Shown one piece after another: positions 41,811-52,900 of a stretch of DNA of 64,000 bases. The DNA is from Trichinella spiralis. Taxonomy: Eukaryota > Nematoda > Enoplea > Trichinellida > Trichinellidae. Under the pieces are notes generated by a model, which made no database searches, was not told the origin of the DNA, and worked only from the letters and a program-made list of their open reading frames with translations. The stretch is taken from positions 17,783,241-17,847,240 of the forward strand of contig CM012953.1 in NCBI GenBank assembly GCA_000181795.3, read 5' to 3'. Each line of letters begins with the position of its first letter. Positions within the stretch are counted from its first letter, which is position 1. Made by a program: the position numbers and the translations under genes.

Positions 41811-41898
41811 AATTTTTTGCCACGTTAAAAATTCGCTGTGTTTTCAATTTTACTTTTTCGATCAGTCGATAAATGAAACTACTCTAAAGTATCTCATA

Positions 41899-42337
41899 AT
41901 GGAACTTTATCCATTGTCTACAACTACTACTTTATCCGTAACGCCTATTTTGGGCAGTTGGAAATATATATTTTTTTTGAAATTGAAAATTTGAAAACTT
42001 TAATTAATTATTTATTTATTGTTATTATTTTTTCTCGTCATTTTATCAATAAATCATGAGAAGATTATGCCTTCGCGCAGTTTTTGTTGTTTATGTCATT
42101 TAGCAGCTTGCAAGCTTTTTTTTGCTTTTTGAAATAAGCTCAAATGGAGGTTTTCACAGTCCCCGGGACAGTTCAAAAAAATATATTTATTTTTTTGTTT
42201 TACTTTTCATTTCTACAACCATTACTATTGTTGTCGACGTTTTATGGTTGAGCAGAATTATGCAAAGAAGAACAACCGGCGATGGCAACTCGGCTACTGA
42301 CTTGGACGACAGTTTTGCAAACTGTTGCTTATCCTAA
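41899..42337 (+). CDS. tentative small membrane protein gene, two exons
   Basis: The second exon (from about 42104 to 42337) reads LASFFLLFEISSNGG, then HSPRDSSKKYIYFFVLLFIS and a continuing hydrophobic stretch to VVDVLWLS, then a polar tail MQRRTTGDGNSATDLDDSF ending at TAA. That is one likely membrane helix with a basic, then acidic tail. A possible first exon starts at ATG 41899 (MELYPLSTTTTLS) and ends before GTAACG at 41938, which is in phase with the acceptor ATTTAGCAG. It begins only about 90 bp after the Misato stop. No family recognised. The tail's higher GC content is the best support; the whole may be a chance frame in a 3' UTR. Confidence 0.27.
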
Positions 42338-42898
42338 TACTTGCTCATTAATTTAGGACATTTATCATTTATTTAAACATATTTCTCAAACATTTATTTT
42401 AGGAAAGATAACAATGGTTTTTTTAAAATAAATTTCGCTGTTTTAGAAGATTAATAATTAACATTTTTTAAAGATTAGCAAGAACTTATACGGTGAAATT
42501 ATTTCTTCCGTTTAATAAATAAAATAGCTTTACTTATGCAAATAAAGAGTAAAAAAGTATTTTACAATTTATAATAATTTTTCGTTGTAAAATTTTTCTC
42601 ATTCGATCGATTTACATTGAATAAAAAAATGAAAAGTTACTTTTTACTTACATGTTTAAATCATATTTACACGATGCAAAAAATACGATTTTTAAATTTT
42701 TCAATGAAACAATAATAATAATAACTTCATTCATTGGACAATTTGTTGTAAATTTAAATTTTCATTTATAAACTATATAATAGAGTTGGAAAAAATTTGA
42801 AAATAAAAAAATTGTGACCACGCGAAGATTGTTTGTTTGTTGCTTTTCTTGATCAACAAAAAAGGGTGTGGCCCAAAAGTTTTTTAGAAAAAAGATTG
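42338..42898. other. AT-rich spacer
   Basis: About 560 bp of A/T-rich sequence; no gene seen. It would contain the 3' end of the tentative minus-strand frame at 42899-43219. Confidence 0.5.
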
Positions 42899-43219
42899 TC
42901 AGTTGAAAGAGAGAAACAAACAATTGACAGAACCGTCTGCTGAGAGATGAATAAAGTTTGATGCGTTTTGTTGCACAACTGTTGCAAGCAAAACCCGAGA
43001 TTGGCTTATTGTCGAACAACGCCTGTTGTTGCCAGAGGAAGAACAGTGTGACAAGGCTATGCGCTTTTTCCCATTTTGAAACAAAATTTTCCACTTTTGC
43101 TTCCCTGCCTGCGCCACAAGCATTTCTGCAACATCCTCAGGGCTGAAAGCTTTTCGGTCCACTGGCTGCTTTTCAACGACCTGATGGTCGACGTCTGACA
43201 TCGACATCAATTCGGCCAT
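42899..43219 (-). CDS. hypothetical 106-residue protein, doubtful
   Basis: An ATG-initiated frame begins MAELMSMSDVDHQVVEKQPV and continues through SPEDVAEMLVAQAGKQKWK with codon use unlike the surrounding A/T-rich DNA. From about residue 40 a second frame (ENFVSKWEKAHSLV, then LFFLWQQQALFDNKP) looks equally protein-like over the same bases, so an intron or a frameshift near 43090 is possible. No known domain. It may be the first exon of a minus-strand gene whose remainder I could not find. Confidence 0.3.
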   Translation of the reverse strand: MAELMSMSDVDHQVVEKQPVDRKAFSPEDVAEMLVAQAGKQKWKILFQNGKKRIALSHCSSSGNNRRCSTISQSRVLLATVVQQNASNFIHLSADGSVNCLFLSFN

Positions 43220-46200
43220 TGAAAACTACTAACCTTGGCTTATAAGCAATTTTAACAGCTTAAGTTTGAAAAAAAACATTATCATTATTATTTTATATAA
43301 ATTTTTATTTTTCTTTTAAAGTATCTTTCCTTTTCTGAATTATGGAATATTGCATTCAATCAAACAGAATGGATACGTCTATTATTATGTCAAATTTACA
43401 GCAAATTTCAAATACAATTTTACATGGGCATTCTGCAAATTTTACAAAAGTTTATTAAAAAATTTTCTGTTCTAGTAAAATAAAATGAAGCTTTGAAAGA
43501 GCTTGCCGCTGCTGGGCTACTTGCACACGTTGTTGTTGTTGTTGTAGGTGCTAGAGGAAAAGTAATAAAATAAGCGAGATTATTTTTGATTGCTTAACTT
43601 CAAGAAGCTCAGAATTGGATTGGCATGTTGCCATTGCTGAAAATATGTTCAAGCTTATTTATTTAAAAAAGAAAAAGAAGCAATTCTTTAACAAATCGAA
43701 CAAGCAAGATGTGTTGATGATGGGCTGAACAAAAAGCAAAATACTAGCTGAAAGTGCAGCAGCAGCAGCAGCACATTGCCAGATTCTGGAAACTTTTGTC
43801 TTTCTTTTCCATGCCTGCATCAAATAAACAGCCGTCACATTTCAATCTGTCATTTGCATGCTTGGAATGAATGATGGTGATCATTTCATTTTCATTTATT
43901 CCGAAATCGTTATAGCCATCAGAGTTCATCAGCACAATCATCACATCATCATCATCATCATCATCATCATCGTCATCTGGACAATCAGTTGAGAAAATCT
44001 CCAGAAAGTAGCCTCTCAAAAAAAGAAGTAAACGCTTTTCTTTCTTTTTTTCTTAAAAATTTTTTAAATACATTTTCAATAGCTCATACAAATTTATACA
44101 TTAAATAGAATGAAATGCATAAAGAATGCATTTCTTTTCAACTGACACTTTTATCTCACATTTTCTTAGATGTATGTATCTATATATTAGTTTCAGTTTG
44201 ATAAAGAAGAAAGAAAAATTCAAACTCATTTCATCACATATTTTAATTTCATGTATTCTTTGCTGAACATCTTTAAAAATTTGCTAACTCATTCATTATT
44301 GATGACAAGCCATCAGTTGTATACAAAATCAGTCAGTAGATAAATTTAAAATATGAAAATTCAATGCAGTTTAAAATTATGGTTGTATATGCAACTTGTG
44401 TTTTGAAATTATTCATTGAGCTAACGGCGCTGGTCTGTAATTGTTAACAAGGCCGATTGTATAACTTTCAGCAAATGTTGATGTGTAAAATGAAATTGAA
44501 TCATCTTTTGAGTTTTAAATATTGAAATGATTCATTCATTTTCAACTTTCAACAGAAATGCAGATGTTTCAATTAAAAATTTGGATACTTTTATGTAAAT
44601 TTTTTACAGATTTTATGCTAATTTTGTTTTCAACAGATGAAGAATGCTGTTGAGAGAATTGTTCAACAGTTTTTGTTCTTGTATCTCGTGCTTTTTTGTT
44701 GGCTTTACATATTCGGCAACATTACTTCCACTGCCCTTGAAGTTTTCGCTAAACTGAACACCAACCAATATTATACAATGAATGAATGAAAACATCCGCA
44801 TTTTTAACTTACATCAAGCATGGTGTAAAAATTGAACACTGTTAACTGGTGAAATTTTATTGTTGATAATGGTTCATTTGCTTTTGCTTCTTTCATTTTT
44901 TTTCTTTATTTAATTTTATTCCTCGAGCGATAACATCCATATTTGTTTATGTAAATTTTATGGAAAACTGATTTTGCGCTCTGATTTCCAGTGACATTGT
45001 TTCAGAATGTGAAAGAAAATCTACTGAAAATTTTGTCACTGTCATTTTGTCACGTCATTTTTTTGAAAAGATAAAACTGTAATTTTTAACTGTAATACTT
45101 TGTTCATAAGCATAATTTCCATCTCATCAGATTGAATTTGTCATCTTACATATTGTTTGTGTTACGGTAAAGTATGATTTAAATTTTGAAAGGATTTTTT
45201 TCGCTTATTTAATAAATGAAAGAAGCAAATAATAATATAACTGATTAACTTTTTGAAGTTATTTTTCAAACTGGATACTATAAAAAGGGAGTTACTGATG
45301 GCATTTGCTATTACAATCTTTAATTGACAACAGCTGTAAGAAGAGAACTTTCTCATCAAGGGAAATGAGTTGCTTTTTTTGAAAAGCACACAAACAGACA
45401 AACAAACTTGCAGCATGAATTTTTCAGTTTCAGTTGGACGCTTTTGATGAATTACTTCAAAAAATTTTTCATGTAATAATTTATTGAAATTTGTTGATGC
45501 AATTGTGAAAAAGAAACAGCTTGTGAACCTGTCCATTGATGTTAAAAGCAAAAGTTTGAAATTGTTGCATTTTTCTTTTGCTTATTTATCAAAAATAAGG
45601 CTTTCTCAGCTGTTGTATGTAGTAGAAACACACATCTTTATTGATATTTCAATTTCTTTAAACTTCTTTACTGTGTGCTTGTTTTCAAATTTGGTCCTTC
45701 ATCATGTAATATGAGCTGTACGTGTATTTTTTTAAAAAAATATTTTGAATAATTTTTCCAAATATAAATTAACTACAAAAAATTAAAAAATTGTAAGAAG
45801 AAAAGTTTCACATTTTGATTGTATTATGTATGTATGTATGTATGATATGTTGTGTTCTGGTCAGAGTGATTTGTCCTTCGCCTGAAGCCGAGCAGCAAGA
45901 ATAATTTCATTTTGTGCAATAATTATTCAAGGTCAGTTTTGAAATGAGGATTCATCATGCATGCATGGCAATAACGAAACAAAACGAAAAGATAAGTCAA
46001 GTTCAAAACAATTTATTAAATGATTAAATTTTCATTTTCTGTTTTGCAATTTTTTAACTATTCATTTGTGCATGATGACCATGAATAAAAAAGAACGTCC
46101 ATTAGTTGGTCAATAATATTTTATCAGTTTGGTTTCTACTTGTTTGATTGTTTGTTAATCTTTATTCAAAGCTATTTCATACTATAAATGGAAAAGAGTA
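43220..46200. other. intergenic DNA upstream of the GLI-like gene
   Basis: About 3 kb, mostly A/T-rich with a (CAT)n run (43944-43970), a TATG run (about 45829-45843) and several short frames that lack any family resemblance. As the upstream flank of a developmental regulator it may hold enhancers, but I cannot point to a specific site. Confidence 0.45.
43944..43970. repeat. (CAT)n microsatellite
   Basis: Pure trinucleotide run; on the minus strand it produces an aspartate run in a chance frame. Confidence 0.9.
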
Positions 46201-46216
46201 GAAAACAAGGCTAGGC

Positions 46217-46224
46217 TATATAAA
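46217..46224 (+). promoter_or_regulatory. TATA box candidate for the GLI-like gene
   Basis: TATATAAA, flanked by GC-richer sequence (ggc before, cgagg after), about 720 bp before the ATG. A GC-rich block with an ATTGG (reverse CCAAT) near 46593 and many CpG follows at 46560-46700, which is exceptional for this window. A T-rich AG acceptor (cattttcag) ends at 46882, so a 5' UTR intron is possible between them. Confidence 0.4.
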
Positions 46225-46937
46225 CGAGGAGAGAAAGAAGTGCGCCAACTTTCTCTTTCACGTCTTCTGTCCCAGTGTGTGTGTGTGTCAGGGTTGATTT
46301 TATCGGCCACAGAAAAGCAGAGACTCGCAGCACAACAGAGCAGCTGTTGCAGCTTTATAAGAAAATTTGAACCACACACACACGCTGAAAAGCACACATC
46401 CACCACACAAAGAAAGCAGAGAAAAAAGGAAAGTTATGATACTTGACAGACGGCGGAAATTGTTCACCGAAAGGAGAAAAGGGGGGGGGGGAAGAAAGAA
46501 AAAAAATGATGATTATAAGGAAAAAATTAAAAATTATTTTTCACTCATTTGGCCTGAATGTTGTATGGCTCAGTGGGCATGCACTGAACGATGATTGGTC
46601 GCTTGTGGGCGATCACATGACGACCGCCCTCTGTTGAGTCGCGCACTTTGGCCGCATTGCCGCGAGTGACGGAGGTGAAGCGGTCGCGTGCCTTTGACAC
46701 CTTTCACTGTTTGTTCTGTTCAAAATTTTCAATTTTACTATGATTATGATGATGATTATAATTATTGTATTTATTTTATTGCTCATTGCTTTGCAAACTT
46801 TGAAAAATTGTTGCAATTTTTTCTTGCAGATGATTCATTCATGATAATGAACGCGCTACAGTTTCATTTTGTTTCATTTTCAGTTACAGAACAAAAGATA
46901 AGTATTGGAAATAACGGTAGTTGAATCTAAACTACAG

Positions 46938-49900
46938 ATGGAATGCGACGATGCAACTTCAAAAAAGATGCCAAAATTATCTCTTGAAGCGACAGAACAA
47001 GAACACCAACAACCACAACGCCAACCACCACCAATACAGCAATTGCCACTGCAGCAACCATCATTACCACGACCACCAGAGCAACAACAGATATTACGAT
47101 CTGCTTTTTCTGTGCCGGCTGCTGCTATTATGCGTTCAAACAGCGGGATGAGCGGTTATGGTAACAGTCCACCAGTGCCAGGTTTGCATCCATTTGGTAT
47201 GATAATTAGATGTATACTTTTTTCCATAAATTTTCTCTCACACAGGGTGGATATGCTCATATTTTTTGATCTGGCCATTTATTGTCTTTCCTTTTTTTTC
47301 TCTTCTTTTATTTTTTTCTTCTTTATCTCTCTTACTGCCGCCGTGACCGCCAGTCAGGTGCCATTCAATAGAACAAAGCCGATGGATTTTCGGTCTTTCT
47401 CCTTCTTTTCTGTCTCTCACCGGGGTCGCCGTAACATGCGCGCGGGTTTCTTTTTTTTCCAGTACAATAGAGCCGCCTGTTTGCTCGACCCTTGTCTCCA
47501 CTGACGCTTCCATTAATTACAATACATGTATTTTTCTCATATGCAGTTGGACACACACACACACACACAGACACACATACGTACATGCATATCTGTGTAT
47601 CACTACGGTCTGACTTTAGTGTAAAATGAAAAGAGTAACAGCAAAGCAACTTATTCTTTATTTATTATTAATTGTTATATTCGAAATTAATTTTTTTCTC
47701 AAATGTATTACGTTTCTTCTCTCAGTACAGTACAGTACAATATTCTGCTGCAGTAAAGCTTCTTTTGCGTAATTGTTTTATTCCAAAAGGTTCATCCATT
47801 GTCTGTCCTTTGTTATAATGTTTTTTTTCTTTTTTGCTTATCTCTCTCTCTTTGTTGCCGCCTGGCCTGCTGTCTTGGTCATCAATCATAACGGTTGCGC
47901 TAGATAGCTGACAAGTTGAGATGATGGCTACTTTGTCTGATCAAGCGGCCCGCAGTCATTCTTCATAAGACTTTTTCATTTTCTATTTTTATTTACCACT
48001 CCTATAGGAAAATTATTAATCGAATTATTTTTTTTGATATCTTCCATTTATCATTTTTATAATTCCTATTTGTTTGTTAATAATAATTTTTTTTGTTTTT
48101 CTCTTTCTTTCTCTTGCCCGACCGAATGACCGGCATATCGGCAAAACTAATTAAGCGGAAAAAATTGACACAGTGCAGATCTTTTTTTGTCTCTTCTCGA
48201 CCCGACGCGGGGGACGACGTCTACCGTATTATTATTAGCATTATTATTCCTATTATTATTATTATTATTATTATTGTCCTTTTCTGCTATTATCCATCTG
48301 CATCTCAAAAAAAGGAAAGGAAAGAAGGAGAAAAACATGTCAACAGCAATACCAACGCAGTAGCCTTATTATTATTATTATCAAAGATTAATTTTTATTT
48401 TTTCAGGTTATTTTTGTTTTCCTCGCTATCTATGAAATAGAAAACTTTAAATTTTAAATAAAAGCCAAATTCCATCAGCATATATCAAATGATCCGAACA
48501 ATTATTGTTAGAGAAAAAAGCTTCTTTTTTATTCCATTGTTTTCAATCCAATCAAGTTTAGTTTTTATTTTGCTTTACTAAAAGGAATTTTTCAAAATCA
48601 GGATATGTTAAATTGTATAAAATTTATATATTGATGCTTTCATTTGAGAAAGCATATTTTTGCAAAAAATATTTTATGCATGTGGCAGTGAGAATTGTTT
48701 TCTGAAATAATTTTTGAATTAAAACATTTTTTAAGATTATTATTATGTTTGCTTTCCATTTCAAATTTTTTTTTACAATTCAATCTTTTGTTTTCAGCTT
48801 TATTATTAATAATATTTTGTTTGTCATTGTGCCGAATATGTTCATCAGTTATTGGCTTATTGTTTTCACTTTAAAATTCGTCAAGTTTTCCCAATTTCAA
48901 AGCACGAAGCTAATAGTTTCAGATGGGTTTATTTTTAATTTTCCAATATATATTCAATAGTGAAATTGATTAATAAGCAGCATGTTGTCATTGGGATACC
49001 AGTTTGTCTAATGATGATGATGATGATGATGATGATGATGCGTCAGTTGATTTGGCTAGAAAGCTTTGGTTTTTTCTTATTTCGACAGTTCATATTCAAT
49101 TGCTTGAATATTTAAAAAGCATTTATTTTTAAAATAGAAATTGAAAATTGTTAATGAATTGAACCACATTTTCTCATATGCTTTTTTTATTTTCTACAAA
49201 ATTCAGAATGCAGAAAAGTGTTTTGTACGAAATAGGATAACCATAATCGTTGATGATATTATTTTAATCTATATAGTTCGTATAATAATTATTCTCTATC
49301 TCCCTATCTATCATCTATCAGTGTGTGTGTGTGCGTATGTATCGAATCAGAAGCTATTGAAGAATACTGACAATGAAAATGGGAAACGGTTTCCTGTCTA
49401 TGTAAACAGTGCACTGCTTCAAAGATGGAGGTCAGATTGTTCGTGACGCCCAACTCCGCTCTGCTTCAGGTTGTCGTTGACCTACAGTTTGACCAGACTT
49501 TACGAGGCAATGAATGCTACCTTTTCTCTTTTATGATGGATATTGTCTGACCCCACGCTAAGATTGCCCTTAGCAATTATGTGCTTGTCGGCAAAGGAGC
49601 CTGACTGCCTGCCTGCTATTGCTGGTGGTGCTAGTGCAGCAGCAGCAGCAGCAGCACTCTGCTACTTTCCCTCGACTCTTGTCTCACGTGATCCGTTTGC
49701 ATTTATTAGCATTGGATCCAAGAATGATTTTTTTTTCCATTTTACAACTTGTATCTTCTTGGCAATGCTTGCAATTTGATTTTTTTGCTCATTCAATTTC
49801 TACTTTCCCTATCTTGTTTTATCTTATCACTTGTTTGGGTTTCACTTTTTACAATCAAAAAAGCAATTTTATTTTTATTCAGTGATAAAAAATTGCACTG

Positions 49901-52900
49901 CTTATTTTCTTCTTATCCTGCTCAACAAGCAGTTGTATCTGGTGGAAGAAAATTGCTCGACAATTATAGCAAACTAATTGGTCAGCGATCGACTTTGCGT
50001 ATATATAATTTCTGTTTGCAAATTTGATGAGTATTTCTTTGATTGAAAGTCTAAAAGAAAAAAAAATATACATATGTATAAGCGCTGAATTTTGTCCCGT
50101 TGACATTTTAACTTTGATTAGTTTTAAAATTTGCTTGTGTTTCAATTTACAACGTTTTCATTTTTTTTCAGTTTTTCCGCTTGCACCATTTAACTTGCCG
50201 GGGGCTGTGAACACTCAGTTGCCATCGTCGTCGACGTTAACCGCTGAAGGATCAGCAATTTCAAACGGGCAGTTGGATTTTATGGCATTTCTGGCAAAGC
50301 AGAACGCTGACAATTTTCTTGGGTAAAAAAAAGAAATAAAGGCGCACATTAAATTTAAGTTCAAAAAATTATATTTTCATTTTTAGTCAGCTGAATAATG
50401 CAACAGCAGCAGCAGCAGCAGCAGCAACAACAACAGCAACAATGCCAAATAGCTCACCCAATCATTGGACATCGTTGATCAATTTGGAAAACGACAATCG
50501 AATGTCCGTTGTTCATCAAACCGCTCCAGCACTACCTGCAGCTGCTTATTTCAATTCACTGCTTTTATTGAATCCAGGCGCCTTTTATCCTTCTGCATTT
50601 TCTCCTGCAGTTTCAACTATCGAAAGTAGTTTTATTCTTCTTCTTTTTATATTTATTTATTTATTTAAATAAAATTATTCTCTTCGTAGCTCCTATTGTT
50701 GCTCACGCACCAGTAGTTTCTCAGTCTCCATTTCCCAACAGCCGCAAACGACCACTTTCCAGTTCGCCCGGTTTTGATCTATTTGCGTTATCATTAAATG
50801 AAGCTTTGCGCAGCAGCACATCTTCATTGTTTCAACGAGGAAGCCGCAATTCGAGAAGTTCTTCTGTCGGTAGCAGTTGGTCCACCGGCCATAATTCAGT
50901 TTCAGGTATACATTTTTTAACCGACAGTATAATAATTGTATTGTTGTCTTTAATATTAAAAAAAGTAAACAATCCTTTCAGAATCACCAACTGCCTTCAG
51001 TCCAACAGCAGCAGCAGCTTGTGCTGCAGCAGCGGCAGCAGCAGCCGCAGCGGCGGCAAATCCACTACTGTATTCACTCTGGCCAGCTGCTGCTCCAAAT
51101 CCGGCTGCTCCATCGACAGCACTGGCTCAGTCACCATTTAGAATGTGTCCAATACAATTTCCAAACGGCTTTTTACCACATGCATTGCCACCGACGCAAG
51201 AAACCACTTTGGTTTTTCCTGCTGCAGCTAACAATACAGCAGCTTTGACATTGATCAACAATAACGCTACTACTGAAAATGTTGTCGAAGTTGGAAAAAA
51301 TTGTCAAACAAATGAAAACAGTGCAACGACGAGCACAACAATACTAGCAGAAATGAAATCACCACCACTGCCATCAGCAGCAGCAACAACAACAGAAGCA
51401 GCAACAGCACCAACAACATCAGCTGCAGCAGAGGCTGTCGATTGGTCTTCGAATAAAGAGGCGACGGAAACTTCCACAAACGGCAATGCAACTGCCTCTG
51501 CTACAATAGCAAATGCTAATGAACAGCAGCCTGTGGCAGTGGAATCGAATTTAGACGTAGTAACGATGGCTAGTCCGATATCAGCCCAGGGTGAAGAGAA
51601 AGAAGAGCCAGAATTTGTCCAAACACATTGCTTTTGGGACGGCTGTTACAAAAATCATGCTACACAGGGGCAGCTTATTCAGGTAAGCTTAAATTTCAAC
51701 AAGTTCATCTGTTGACAATACTGATCGATAGAAAGAAAGAACAAATTGAAAAAAATTATTATCCCATATTATCAAATTTTTTATTGATTTTGGTTTTTCA
51801 GCATGTTCTTGAAAATCACATTGAAACACCCGATCGAGTGTACGTGTGTCGTTGGCGTGATTGCAGTCGTGAACGAAAGCCATTCAAAGCTAGATATATG
51901 CTTGTTGTGCACATGCGTCGACATACTGGAGAGAAGCCACATCGTTGTCAAGCAAGTGCAATATTTTTTCATATCTAGATAGATATCTGGTTAACTCTTC
52001 AAACTTTTTTTTTTCTCTCTCTCTCTCTCCTCTTTTCTATTACTATGTGTGGTTGTGTGTGTCTACAGGACGATAATCATTGTATTGTTTTTATTTTTAG
52101 TTTTTGCATTGCAACAAAGCATACAGTCGACTTGAAAATTTGAAAACTCATTTACGCTCACATACTGGCGAGAAGCCTTACAGTTGTGAATTTCCTGGAT
52201 GTCAGAAACGCTTTACAAACGCTTCAGATCGAGCTAAGCATCAAAATCGAACTCATTCAGATGAGGTTCAGTCACGCAGAGTTCTTTTGTATATTTTTAT
52301 TCAAATTAAAATTCAAATTGAATTCCATTTGCAGAAGCCATATTTATGCCCAGTACCAAATTGCGATAAGCGCTACACTGATCCAAGTTCATTGCGAAAG
52401 CATATGAAAACAACGCATGGTGAAGAATCATTGAGCAAGTACAAACGAGGCAAGAAAATGAAATGCAATCCACCTTTGGAAGAAAGCAACGGGTTGTTAC
52501 AGTGTTTATGCAGAAAATTTTCCTACGAAACATTTCTTTATGAAAGTCATTTTCAGATTTGAAACACAAAACGGGGGTTATTCTGGAAGTGGACATGATT
52601 CTTTCAGTCCAAATGGAAATGGACCTTTTGCTGGTACGAGTATTGTTACAGAAACTAGACCTAACAATACGGCGAATACAAATACAGGTAATACCCAAAG
52701 TCCAAAAAATGGTGGCAGTAATCAAGAAGTAAGTCAAAGTTAATAATGTGCTGTTATAACGTATCATGTATATATTTGGATCGTTGCGTTTTATGTTTTA
52801 GTTTTTAATTCCATCAGATTCGCCTCAAAAAATTGACAGCGGAGTAGAAATAAACTCTCATCATGCACGTTATGTAGATGACGCGTCTACCGTAGCAGAT

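Noticed and set aside
43744-44019. Minus frame with an 11-aspartate run and a cysteine run
   Set aside because: Produced by CAT and GCA microsatellites; no family resemblance.
47238-47649. Overlapping frames on both strands in GLI intron 1
   Set aside because: They fall between two exons joined in phase, and lack conserved motifs; kept only as composition islands.
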